Assembly (NCBI GenBank): GCA_032164245.1 | Contig: JAVMKO010000001.1 | Location: forward strand, 171,634,934 to 171,698,933 | From: Sternotherus odoratus | Taxonomy: Eukaryota > Chordata > Testudines > Kinosternidae | Reading direction: 5' to 3' | Length of the DNA stretch: 64,000 nt | Part shown: in pieces, positions 12,207 through 22,359 of the stretch | Layout: every line of letters begins with the position of its first letter | How positions within the stretch are numbered: position 1 is the first letter of the stretch | Translations under genes and position numbers: made by a program | The notes under the pieces: model-generated | Seen by the model: only the letters and a program-made list of their open reading frames with translations | Told to the model about the DNA's origin: nothing | Database searches by the model: none

Positions 12207-15200
12207 CATTATACTCTACAACTATTTCTGCTTGTTCTGGGATGGCATAAGTGACAGTTTTGCAGCCCTTGAATGACTATTTGGTTTGAGATGAACTGTT
12301 TGGACTTCTCACTTTTAATTTAGCTTCTTCCAACTCATTTTTCTGGTCCCACTTCCACTTCCTCTCACTGTCAAAAGCCAAGCATAGCGGCGGCAGCAGT
12401 TGCATTACTGCAGTTTACCACTGCATTACAACCGTTCTTAGAGAGGTACTTGAATATCTTTTTCCTTTTACATGGAGGGGGCTTAATATTCACACGTACC
12501 TATGCTAATAGGGCAAGTTCTGGCTCTGCCGCAGTGGCTGCAGAGGTTCCCTTCTCAGCCGAACTGATACATCAGAACTGCACAATTAGAGGCAGCAGGA
12601 TTTAGGTGATACATTATTGGTCTCCCTCTAAAGATGACCTCACCCTGGCAGGCTGTAATCCACTGTGTTCTAGTACCCTACCTAGCATTGCCTTCTGACT
12701 GTGAGGACCAGTTTTCTGGGTTCAACACAATTCCTTCAATCTGCAGTAGGTCCTAATTAGCTGTGCAAACACTGCATTTTATTCCCCCCCCCCCCCAGGA
12801 AATCTTTCAAACAGCATGGATTAGCAGTTCAGGTTCCATCTGCTGTAAATCAGCCTAGCTCCATTGATTTGCAGCAGCTGAGAATCTGACCCGATGTGTC
12901 ACTAATACAGATTATTGGCTCATTCTCTAATGCCTAGAGTAGCAAACCTTGATAGCAATGTGCTCCTTTTAACTAGTGAGACTATGGGTTAGCAAATCAT
13001 CACTTCAGTTGCAAACTGTAAAAAGTCACATTGAGACTTGGCATAGCATGCAGCCACTCCAACTGCAGCCAGCAAATTTGCACAGACTCTAGATTATTTA
13101 GTTTAAAAATTCAAGAGGAAGTACTTGACTACCGTTCAGAAGTAATTGACCAAAACATCACCCCCTGATGCTGAACTGTACTTGCTCGCTATAAAACTTG
13201 TCAGTCATCACCAAAACATAAAAAGGTGAGACTAAAGCAAATAGCATTCACACTCGTCTTTAGAGGGAGACCAATAAAGTATCCTGTTGAACCATTATGT
13301 TAGGTCATTTTTTTTCTCATTTTCTGATTAAAAGCAAAATTTAGCTCCCACTGAAGTCAATGGAGTTTCTGTCATTGACTTTGGTTAGAGCAACAGCAGA
13401 TCCTATATGGGAAAAATATAGTTTCTTAGAGGTGAAAGGCAAGGACTTAAAAAAAAACACTCTGTAAGTCTCCCCCCAAATGTAGAGACATTAACAAAGT
13501 TAGAGACAGTTACTAACTCCATAAAGGTTCCATTCTGCAAGGGCCTGCCCAGCATCGGAAGGTGCTGAGTATCCTCAACTTCCATCTCCAGGAATTGCTC
13601 AGGATCTTGCAGAGTCCGTCCCTATGAACCTGAGAGGTCTGAGCTGCAGAGGTTCTGGTTTCTGTGCTAAAGTGAGTTACAGTCATACAGTAAGGCCGAA
13701 AAGGCCATTCTTTTCTACCTGCAGTTTTACTTCCTCGTGATTTTACTCCCAACTTTTATTTTTGAGGCTGACATTTTCTCATTCTTATTTCTCAACCAAA
13801 AGACTTTTTTTTTAAAATGTCAATAAAGTGAGTTGAGGAATTTTTTAATGTAATGCTACCAGCTGCCCACTAGAGGAGGACAAAGAGCCAGGCTACCTTA
13901 GGACAGGTTCTACACCCTCAAAAATACACCTTCAAAAAAATATGTACTAATGTACTTAAAAAATTCAGATATGAGTCTGTTTTTAAACCTGAGGCTGGAG
14001 GTGAAGTTCATCCACATGAGTCTCATATTCAGGGTGTTGAGCAAAGGCATATAATGGCACTGTGCCAAGAGGAGCCCTTCCCCCTTTGCTCTTGGGGGCA
14101 CAGTGATTTGCATCAGTCATTTATCAGTGAAGCAATACTTAACCCCTCACTTCTGCTCCTTGAGTTTCTGGTGCCACTGATGGGACCTTCCCCCAACCCC
14201 CACTGCAACAATAAAGGAGGTTCTTGAGCTTCAGCCGCAACCTCCTGTGTTATACGGAATGGTTCAGAAGCAAGACTAGATCACAAATAAAGGAACACAA
14301 TGGAGCAGGCCTCGGAGATGTAACTGGTGATTGTTGTGAAAATGATCAATGTATGTTCACGACATACCTCGAACACCAAAACCTTCATTCTAAAAGCAAG
14401 AGACTTACACCGCTCCCCTTATAACTTTAAATGCCCATTGCCTTATTTCCCTGAAATTTAGCAAACACAAAGCCTGACAGCTTACTAGGGTGCAGCCACT
14501 GGCATGTCCCCAAAGATCTGAATTCAGTTAGCCTCCCTTTTGTTTCAAGTATCAGTCTCTCAAATTGCTTGGAAAGGAGATTGTCAGAAAGAAACTAAAT
14601 TTCAAGCAAGGCATTCAGTAAACTAACTTAGAGCGGGTCTCCTTCTCCACTATGCTATATTGGTCTTATACCACAGTCATTCCAAACCCAGTGCTTGATG
14701 CAATGAAGTGGGAAATAAGTCCCAACATCAAAATACCCTTTCTTAATGGCATCAGAAAGGAGATCCTTTGGAAACTAGGCATATTGACTACGGTAGAGTA
14801 ATATATTAAATCCTTGCTGTTACCACCCTTTATGAAAATCTCTGCACTTAACAAACATGCAGAGGGCTAAATTATATCTTTTAGGCACAGCTTGTGGTAG
14901 GGCGTGAGGGGGATGCACAACACCCACCCAGAAATATGGGGCATTTTGCTACAAGCCAGGAAACACAAGGAGAAGTGGGAGCGCTGCACCCTTTTGCTCA
15001 GAGCAGAACAAGATCTGTGCCTGCTCACGTAGGGTGTGGGAGGAAGGCTCTTCCCATCATCTACCCTGCCCCATCTCTGTGTCGATGCAAGGACTGGCAC
15101 ATTCCTCCCATTAAATCTACCAAAATTAGACTGTGTCAGATTGCAGAGTCACTATCCTGTCTCTGGCAAATGAGATGTTAACAACTCAGGCTTATGCATG

Positions 15201-17510
15201 TGATCCAAAGGGACCGTACAACAGCTGCCGGGCTCCAGGGACAGGAGGAGAGAGATGCTCTGAGAGAGGGCTGGTGTCTAAAACAAGAGCTATGTGTCTA
15301 GGTAAGAAACCACGAACTGGGGAACACTTGTGACACTGATGATGTTTTGTTAACGATTGTTCTATGGCTGAACTATAAAGTTCTACCAAAGAGAAGAGAT
15401 GGAACTGGCTAGCTTTGTGGGGTTTTCTGCCATGTTCCTTCATTAGCCTACACGTATAGACAATAGAACTGTTGGGAAAGGTGGGACTTTCAGCTTCTTC
15501 TGACATCAGGAGATGCTGATGCTGTTTAGCATATCTGAAAAATCAAGCTTAGTTTGTTCTCAACTAGTGACAGTCCCGAAACCACTTGCACCAGTGAAAG
15601 CGTTCGTTTTTCACTGGTATTTAATGTGTCAGAGGGACATAAAATAGTGGGGGAAAGATCATGTTATTTCTTTTGACTATCTTTTCAAGAGGCAAATATG
15701 AGAGATCACCATTCCAAAGGGGGAAGATCAAACATGATGTACAGTCTTAAAACAAACCCCCAAAAAATTATGCCACCAGAAGTTATGGGCACCTTGCTGC
15801 TTTTCTCTCAGCTGGTGAACTTTCCACTGCTGCAGGACAAACCCCATCCAGACTGCTAAGTGAAACGTGGTACTTGTACTGTTTGCAATAAACCTCATAC
15901 TGCCTCCTACAGTAACAAAGCTACCTGTTTGTGAGAAGTCCAAATATGCTAGGAGAGCAGGATAAAAATCTTCAGAGGTTCTGGGCATGAGAGAAAAGAC
16001 TTTTTACTCAGCAGGTTGCACTCTTCACTGCTAAGAGAATTTTAATATAGGAAATCTCATTTTAGATGTCTAATAGATGAAAAAGAATGTTCTGGCATAG
16101 GAGCTAATTAAACCCCTCTGGTATCACTTTTCTAAATTTTCTTAACACAGGCTATTCCCAGTGAATCACCTTGTACTGTAATGACTTAAACAAAATATAA
16201 AATAAAAGCCCCATTTTATTCTTCAGATAAAGAGAGAACCAGAATCTGTAAAGCATGAAAAGATTAAAGCTTTGTTGTGTTTATAATCCTTTTCTCTGTC
16301 TTGTATCAGGCTTCCAAATCTTGTATGCCACTTGATCATTTTCTTTCTGTGTAAGGCAATCCTTCCAGGTTCCACTTTCCCAAAGGCTGAATTTAAAATC
16401 TCACTATGTGCATTCTGTCATCACATTGATCGGGTTCAAGTTTTGTATGTGATCAATAATCCTGAGAACTGGATAGGCAGAATATATCCTTGGGATGGGC
16501 TCTCTGTTCTAATGCAATGTAAATCATTAGAATGCTCAACTGTAATTCTAATTTCATTAAAAGCTCATTTCAATGCAATAGTCTTTGTAGTAATGCGCCT
16601 GAATATTTTGTTCCCTCAAATCCTTAAAAAGAGACAATATTTAAAGTACCGGTGGAACGTTTTAGTCATGGCTGATGAAGCAGTTCCTTTCCCCCATTTC
16701 CGATGAGCCACAAGAAATTTGTCTTTCATCAACTGTTCATTACACACTGCCCTCTCCCACATCCACTGGAGCCAGTTCTTATTGACTCATCTGTCAGAAC
16801 TAAATGCAAGTTGCACCTCTTTGAAGAGGCTGAACCCCAACAGAGGAAGTTGAACACATGTCCACAATCAAAACTCTCCTTAAAATAGGACATCATTCTA
16901 TCCCCTGTGCAAGGAGCAACTACGAACTAAAGTTGATCTCTCCAACTCATTAACACAGAGAGAGTATCATAAAGCAATCAAGTGATAATAACTTTTGGTC
17001 ACTACCATCCTGGGCTGGATTTGAAGGAATAATTTAGAGGTAAATGAGTTCATCTTCCATCACCAATCCCATAAGACATGGAGAGTGTGACAATCAGGAT
17101 CCAGATATCCCAAAGGCGAACAAGGGGTATGAACCCCAAAGAATAAGCAGTTGAATCAACTTGGTGTGTGCACTGTTCTTCTGTATAAATAAAAATGAAG
17201 TAAGGTATTTTATGAAAGCTTGTAATGGTCTGAACTTGATGGTTTTTAGGAGATATGTATGCAGGTTATGAATGTATGCATATGTATATCTGCAAAGTAC
17301 TGCAAATGTAACTACGATGCAACTACAAGCATCACCTCACAACAAGGGGGTAAAATAATGAAGCAGGGAGGGTCACCTTCCAGACTAGTAGTTTACCCAA
17401 AACTCACTGAAAGCATCTAGCATTGTACATCCCAGAGAGAGACAATGGTGCATCATAAAAATGAATGGAAAGACACTGAAACTGAAAAGAAAACCCCGGT
17501 TTTGGAAAAC
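12207..17510. other. Five kilobases with no supportable feature
   Basis: A C-homopolymer lies near 12,784. Small traces of the hairpin MITE core (CACTGAAGTCAATGGAG near 13,349) are visible. Overlapping short frames show no domain or splice structure. Confidence 0.4.
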
Positions 17511-17513
17511 TAA

Positions 17514-17770
17514 AGCCAGGTCTATACTAAAAAGTTAAGTCAACCCAGCTACATTGCCCAGAGGTGTGAAAAATCAACACTTCTGATCGTCGTAGCTAAG
17601 ATGACCTAACCCCCATGCAGGCAGCGGTAGGCCACCAGAAGAATTCTTCTCTCAGCCTCGCTACTACCTCTTGTGGAGGTGGATTAACTAGAGACATAGG
17701 AAAACCCCTCCTATTGCTGTAGAGAGTGTCTACTCTGAACGGCTCCAGCTGCGCAGGTTCTGCGGATTAA
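17514..17770. mobile_element. Older PIF/Harbinger-like MITE, left part (host of the nested element)
   Basis: The left end is AGCCAGGTCTATACTAA. The right end lies on the far side of the nested element at 22,346-22,359; its reverse complement, read across the healed junction, is GCCTATGTCTACACTTA. TAA precedes the left end (17,511-17,513) and follows the right end (22,360-22,362). The body (for example GGAGGTGGATTA near 17,676) matches a very abundant turtle MITE I recall. Joined, the MITE is about 270 bp. The insertion sits in its right terminal repeat. Confidence 0.75.
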
Positions 17771-17933
17771 GGGTATGTCTTCACTTCAGCAGTAGTTCGA
17801 TTTCCTTTATTTCGATGTTGTGAACGCGACTGTATACAGTCGATGTTGTGTGTCTTCACTAGGAACAGCTAAGCACAGCAAGTCGACAGTGTCTGTCCGC
17901 AAAACTTTTGCAAGCGTCGACATGACGAGCGTT

Positions 17934-18110
17934 GCACTCTGGGTACCTATCCCACAGTTCCCTGATCCCCCAGCAGGCACCATTTCGAGTGCTGCACTAT
18001 GGGTAGGCATTTCCAAATTTCGCGCCCTTTTTCCGCGCCGCCGACCCCCATTACGAGCGGTGCACTGTAGGTAGGCATCCCATAATTCGCGCCCTTTCTC
18101 CGCGCCGTGC
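17934..18110 (+). repeat. Three tandem promoter-proximal repeats
   Basis: The motif GCACT(C/A/G)TGGGTA-like, followed by a CCTATCCCA or GGCATCCCA-like segment, occurs at 17,934, 17,994 and 18,062. The second and third units also share CGCGCCCTTT-TCCGCGCCG. They lie just upstream of the transposase start at 18,132. They could be promoter elements or subterminal transposase/Myb binding sites; the role is inference. Confidence 0.65.
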
Positions 18111-18131
18111 TAACGCCATAGCATTGCAAGC

Positions 18132-19458
18132 ATGGAGCCCGCTGACACCACGGCTGCAGTAATGGCTGTTGTGAGGACCTCGATCACGGTTGCTGAGTTC
18201 CTGCTGCACTGTCTGCAGAGGAGGAATGCGATCCGGGGAGAACTGCGCTTTCTGGAACCCGACGACAGTGAGGAGGAGATGGACGAGGACGTGCACGAGA
18301 TGGACGAAGACGTGCACAGTGGGGACGACAGGGACACTGACGGTTTTGGAAGTAGGGCGACTGACAATCTGTCAAAAATGGTGGCAATGGGGCAGGCTCA
18401 TGCCATCGAACGCCGATTCTGGGCCAGGGAAACAAGCATGGACTGGTGGGACCGCATAGTGCTGCGGGTCTGGGATGACTCCCAGTGGCTCAGAAACTTC
18501 CGCATGCGAAAGGGCACGTTCCTGGAACTTTGTGACTTGCTGTCCCCGGCCCTCCGGCGCAGGAATACCAAAATGAGAGCGGCCCTTACAGTGGAGAAGC
18601 GAGTGGCGATAGCCCTCTGGAAGCTTGCAACGCCAGACAGCTACCGGTCAGTGGCGAATCAGTTTGGGGTGGGTAGGTCTACAGTGGGCTTTGCTGTGAT
18701 GCAAGTAAGCAGGGCAATCGTCGAGCGGCTGCTACACCGGGTTATAAACCTCGGAAACCTGCAAGCCACAATAGATGGCTTTGCCGCCATGGGATTCCCT
18801 AACTGTAGTGGGGCTATAGATGGGACTCATATCCCTATCCTGGCACCGGACCACGAGGCCGCCGAGTACAGAAACCGGAAGGGATATTACTCAATGGTCA
18901 TGCAAGCAGTGGTTGACCACAAGGGACGTTTCACCGACCTGTACGTGGGGTGGCCGGGAAAGCTTCATGACGCTCGAGTGTTCAGGAACTCTAGGGTTTT
19001 TAGACAGCTGCAGCAAGGCACTTTCTTCCCCGACCAGAAAATTTCCGTGGGGGGGGGTCGAAATGCCGATCGTGATCCCCCTAATGCCCTGGCTTATGAA
19101 GCCCTACACAGGAGCCCTGGACAGGGGTCAGGAGCTGTTCAACTACAGGCTGAGCAAGTGCAGAATGGCCGTAGAGTGTGCATTTGGCCATCTGAAGGGG
19201 AGATGGCGTTCCTTACTGATTCGCTCAGACATCCGCGAGAGAAATATCCCCATTGTTATTGCTGCTTGCTCTGTGCTCCACAATATCTGTGAGAGCAAGG
19301 GGGAAACGTTTATGGCGGGCTGGGAGGCAGAGGCAAATTTACTTTCTGCTACTTATGAGCAGCCACACAGCAGGGAAAGTAGAAGAGCACACCGTGAGGC
19401 CCTGCGCCTCAGGGACGCCTTGAAAGACAGTTTTATGAGTGCCCGAGATGGCGTTTGA
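18132..19458 (+). pseudogene. PIF/Harbinger DDE transposase, one frameshift
   Basis: The open frame from ATG at 18,132 runs to 19,292 (386 codons), but the homologous part moves to another frame at a run of nine G (19,049-19,057) and then continues to the TGA at 19,456. Ignoring one G gives about 441 residues, normal for the family. Visible features are an acidic stretch (about 44-70), a helix-turn-helix-like region (about 152-196), then the nuclease core with D230 in GAIDGTHI, D280 in LHDARVF, and the third acidic residue in VECAFGHLKGRWR (Glu codon 19,174-19,176). Between D280 and that Glu, the usual G/A-D-x-A-Y piece before PLMPW is missing, an apparent in-frame deletion of about 5-6 codons. 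The enzyme would excise and insert the element together with the Myb-like partner encoded opposite. The frameshift could be a real mutation or a homopolymer sequencing error. Confidence 0.88.
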
Positions 19459-19559
19459 GAATCTGCTCCCTTGCTGTGCTCTAAGCCTGCTGCTCTTGAA
19501 CCCTCTTTCCCTCCCCCCTCCCCATACTTTCCCTCCCCCCTTCCCATGCTTGCAGAGGA

Positions 19560-19565
19560 AATAAA
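19560..19565 (+). terminator. Poly(A) signal of the transposase gene
   Basis: AATAAA lies 101 bp after the TGA at 19,456-19,458, in a pyrimidine-rich 3-prime region. Confidence 0.6.
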
Positions 19566-19591
19566 ATCACTGTTTGGAAAATCATGGTTCC

Positions 19592-19597
19592 TTTATT
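19592..19597 (-). terminator. Poly(A) signal of the Myb/SANT-like gene
   Basis: TTTATT on the plus strand is AATAAA on the minus strand, 139 bp downstream of the stop at 19,737-19,739. With the plus-strand signal at 19,560 the two genes end tail to tail, so their 3-prime ends would overlap. Confidence 0.6.
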
Positions 19598-19736
19598 GGT
19601 TAATCGGAAATACAAATACAGGGGATCACTGTCCTGGTATCCTGCAGGGAAACCGGCAGTCGCAGTGGGGGAGGAGCGGACAGAGGAGGGGGGGTGGGAA
19701 AGGGGGAGAGGAGGGGTGGGCAAGACACAGCAGCTT

Positions 19737-20308
19737 TTAAAAGTTTTCCGAGAATGTCAGCCTGCTGCTGCTGCTTCTGCTGGCTTGTGGGGTAGAGTGG
19801 AGCGGCCCATGGAGCTTGCCCCCCCGTGTTCTCACCCCGCGTCTGGGTGGGGAAGCTATGGGAGTTGGGGAGGGGGGGAGGTGGTTACACAGGGGCTGCA
19901 GAGGTGGTCTTTGGGCATGCTGCAGCTCCACCAGAGATCGCAGCATGTCGCTCTGGTCCTCCATTATGCGGAGGAAAGCATCCATGCGTCTTTCCTCGCG
20001 CTCTTCCCTCTTTTCTGCAGCGGCTCTCGATTCCTGCCTCTCTCGATCCCTTGCCTCTCTCTCTCGATCCCTTGCCTCTCTCTCTCAATCCCTTGCCTGT
20101 ATCTCTCGATCCCTTGCCTGTATCTCTCGATCCCTTGCCTCTATCATTCTTTCCCTCCAGTCCGTCTGGCGGGCTGCCTCAGCGCGCGAGTTCTCCACGA
20201 GTTCAGTGAACATCTCATCGCGCATTCGCGTTTTCTTTTTACGCTTTCTTATCTGCGGTGCACGGCGGGAGGAGGAGCAGGACGGGGGATTCTGAGATAA
20301 TTGTTCAT
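19737..20308 (-). pseudogene. Myb/SANT-like protein of Harbinger, exon 2 (coiled coil)
   Basis: A minus-strand splice acceptor (CAG at 20,309-20,311) opens a frame that joins exon 1 in phase 1. It encodes a basic patch (RKRKKKTR), an RDEMFTELVENSRAEAARQTDWRERM-type segment, five copies of a 21-bp unit giving ARDRE(R/I)(E/Q), and then MDAFLRIMEDQSDMLRSLVELQ-like sequence and a proline-rich tail, ending in TAA at 19,737-19,739. The C-terminal helix resembles the oligomerisation region of Myb/SANT-like proteins. One in-frame TGA (plus-strand 20,085-20,087), a CGA-to-TGA change inside the repeat array, interrupts it. Otherwise the frame is intact. With exon 1 the product would be about 403 residues. 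Confidence 0.75.
20035..20146. repeat. 21-bp coding minisatellite
   Basis: Five tandem units of about 21 bp (plus strand TCTCTCGATCCCTTGCCTC and variants). Because 21 is a multiple of three, the array keeps frame on the minus strand and codes a charged heptad-like repeat in exon 2. Confidence 0.85.
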
Positions 20309-20724
20309 CTGTGGGCGAGTGTGGGAAAATAAAGTTTGAAAGTTATGAGACAGATACATTCAAGGTTAGGAGGCAGATGCAGTCTCGGACGGTACACAAT
20401 GGGAGTACTATGCCATTTGCAACCTCAGTATTCAGAGGCCTGATATGATTTCTGTACAAGGTCATGTTCTACACCTAAAAGTGACTGACTAGCTCACAGA
20501 AAAGTCAGAGCATCTCAGACACATATGCGTGCCTCAGCCCAAGACGGCTTCTGAAATCACCGTGCAGCCGGCCATGGTAAGTTAAAAGTGGCGCTTGCAT
20601 ACTGTAGAGTAACCCCGCCCCCTTCCCCCCACCGCGTGGCTGGCTCCCACTGAAACCGCAAACTGCAAAGCAAATGCCAAAAAATCTCTCGCTAAGGGCT
20701 AAGGTCTTTTTGGGGCTCTTCAGA

Positions 20725-20870
20725 CCGCGTGCAGACTGCTCAGATTCCCTGCTAGCTACCGCTACGGGCTGGGGGGGGGGGGTTGGGTGCGCGTTGGATC
20801 TGAAGCGGAAGCAACCGCGTGCAGACTGCTCAGATTCCCTGCTAGCTACCGCTACGGGCTGGGGGGGGGG
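20725..20870. repeat. 90-bp direct duplication ending in G-runs
   Basis: CCGCGTGCAGACTGCTCAGA and the following bases through CGCTACGGGCTGGGGG occur twice, starting at about 20,727 and 20,817. Each copy ends in a run of about ten G. It lies in the inferred intron of the Myb-like gene and upstream of the third open frame. Confidence 0.8.
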
Positions 20871-21257
20871 TGGTGCGGTTGGTTGGTCCTCAGCAGAAAA
20901 GAGTACTTTGCAGCTGGGAATCTTTATCTCCCTACTAATTGCAGTCCGTATCTCAAACAGGCAACCCTGAATGACATCACTTTGCTGAGAATTTCTCGGA
21001 GAGATAGGGAGCGCATGCTCCTTGACTCCATGCAAAGTCCTGGTCCATACGCCGCAATGCTAGCCTGCTCAATGATACCAGACAACTTACTACTTTCGTG
21101 GCATGGGTTGGTGTCCTATCACGGGGGACCACATAAGGCGGCTCTCCCCAGAAATCTGCTGCGCTGGATTCATCGCTACCTCCTGGATAGCTTCCTTGAA
21201 ATGTCCGCGGAGGACTTATGGTCAATCCCGGAGTATATTGACAAACTCTTTGAGTAG
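20787..21257 (+). CDS. Unrecognised open frame inside the Harbinger element
   Basis: The frame runs from an ATG at 20,787 to TAG at 21,255 (156 codons). The first third is translated duplication and G-run and looks artefactual. From about 20,943 it looks protein-like: SRRDRERMLLDSM, then a segment rich in Leu/Met, and a C-terminal helix-like stretch RWIHRYLLDSFLEMSAEDLW. An AATAAA follows 51 bp after the stop (21,309). A plausible 3-prime splice site (TTATCTCCCTACTAATTGCAG ending at 20,943) precedes the protein-like part. It lies wholly within the intron of the minus-strand Myb-like gene. I recognise no family. It may be a third transposon gene, an insertion with its own gene, or a chance frame. 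Confidence 0.4.
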   Translation: MRVGSEAEATACRLLRFPASYRYGLGGGWCGWLVLSRKEYFAAGNLYLPTNCSPYLKQATLNDITLLRISRRDRERMLLDSMQSPGPYAAMLACSMIPDNLLLSWHGLVSYHGGPHKAALPRNLLRWIHRYLLDSFLEMSAEDLWSIPEYIDKLFE

Positions 21258-21308
21258 AAATTGACCAGCAATGAAAGCACGCTAAGTCCTTAGGGCAAGT
21301 TACTCATT

Positions 21309-21314
21309 AATAAA
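21309..21314 (+). terminator. Poly(A) signal after the third open frame
   Basis: AATAAA, 51 bp beyond the TAG at 21,255-21,257. It supports, but does not prove, that the plus-strand frame is the end of a transcript. Confidence 0.45.
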
Positions 21315-21368
21315 TGCTTCCTTTACAAAATCACGCGTCATGTAATCACTTAAAAAAGAAACACTTAC

Positions 21369-22008
21369 CCCCCTGGGAGGCTTGGGAGGGTACTGGCTTC
21401 AGGGTGACAAACAGCTCCTGGCTCTCTGGGAACACGGGTTCTCCGCTGGGCTCCTGCTGCTCCGTGAGATTTTCCTCTTCTTCATGGTCGTCCTCCTCAG
21501 AATCAGTCTCCTCCCTGACGATTATCCCATCGGTGGAGTCCACGCAGACCGGCGCGATGGTGGTGGGGGTGCCCCCCATTATCGCATTTAGTTCATTGTA
21601 GAACCTGCATGTCCGTGGCGCGCCCCCTGATCGTCCGTTTGCCTCCTTGGCTTTCTGGAACGATTGCCGCAGCTCCTTAATTTTCACGCGGCACTGTGTG
21701 GTGTCCCTGTTGTGGCCCCTTTCTAGCATGGCCTTGGAGACCCTTCCATAGGTGTTGGCATTCCGTTTGTTGTTTCGTAGTTCCAACATCACGGATTCCT
21801 CTCCCCAGATAGCGATGAGATCCAGCACCTCACGAGTGGACCATGCTGGAGCTCTTCTCCTCTGGCTGGTCTCCAGGGTAGATGAGCTCTGCATGGAGTC
21901 TTGTGATGCTGAGCTCTGCATGGCAGCTAGTGCTGCTGATAGCTCTGAATGGCGACTGAGCAGTTCAGGTGAGCTGGCCACGCTGACCAAACAGGAAATG
22001 GCATTCAA
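21369..22008 (-). CDS. Myb/SANT-like DNA-binding protein of Harbinger, exon 1
   Basis: The minus-strand frame starts at ATG 22,008-22,006. Residues about 54-145 form a trihelix Myb/SANT-like domain: APAWSTREVLDLIAIWGEE, then NTYGRVSKAM, then QCRVKIKELRQSFQKAKE, then a CRFYNELNAIMGG end. An acidic tract follows (about 166-180, EETDSEEDDHEEEE) and a QELFVTLKPVPSQ segment. In-frame sequence continues past the donor only as a short tail (to 21,346). The donor GGG|GTAAGTG at 21,369/21,368 fits consensus and joins in phase 1 to the acceptor at 20,309. In PIF/Harbinger elements this protein binds the termini and helps bring the transposase to the nucleus and DNA. No stop or frameshift was seen in this exon. 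Confidence 0.82.
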
Positions 22009-22345
22009 ATGTTCCCGGGTCTTATCTACCTGGCCAGAGCAGCGAGTTCAGAGTGCAGTGCAGAGCGGTCACAGTGGAGCAGTGAGGCAGTCCAGAGTGG
22101 TCAGAATGGAGCATTGTGGGACAGCCTCTGGAGGCTATTAATGTCGGGTTCCGTCTTCACTAGCCCACGGTCGAGCTTGGAATGTCGAGATTAGCCTTAC
22201 TTCTCTCGTCAGGCTGGAGTTCCAATTTCGATCTTGAGGGCCCTTTACATCGACGTTAAGAGCATGTATGTGAAGACAGGTACACGTTTAATTCAACCTA
22301 ACGTCGTTAAAATCGATTTAAAGTGGTAGTGAAGACAGGGCCTAA

Positions 22346-22359
22346 GTGTAGACATAGGC
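22346..22359. mobile_element. Right end of the MITE split by the Harbinger element
   Basis: GTGTAGACATAGGC, the 14-bp remainder of the MITE's right terminal repeat, is followed by TAA (22,360-22,362), matching the TAA before the left end at 17,511. Confidence 0.7.

Larger units (their letters stand above)
17771..22342. mobile_element. Near-complete autonomous PIF/Harbinger transposon
   Basis: The left terminus is GGGTATGTCTTCACTTCAGC and the right terminus, reverse-complemented, is GGCCCTGTCTTCACTACCAC. They share TGTCTTCACT. Identical TAA trinucleotides flank it (17,768-17,770 and 22,343-22,345), the 3-bp TWA duplication typical of PIF/Harbinger. It carries the two genes expected of the superfamily: a DDE transposase on the plus strand, and a Myb/SANT-like DNA-binding protein on the minus strand. 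A third unexplained frame lies between them. Both main genes have few lesions, so the insertion is probably young relative to the other repeats here. Confidence 0.9.

Noticed and set aside
18820..19458. Separate 212-codon gene
   Set aside because: Only its part after 19,057 is meaningful. It is the frameshifted C-terminal end of the transposase, not an independent gene.
19584..20300. 238-codon plus-strand frame and 127-159 codon plus-strand frames
   Set aside because: They lie antisense to exon 2 of the Myb/SANT-like gene. The repeated LSRSLAS translation is the shadow of the 21-bp coding repeat.
20505..21035. 176-codon minus-strand frame
   Set aside because: It covers the duplicated segment and G-runs inside the intron. 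It lacks motifs and is the shadow of the 90-bp duplication.
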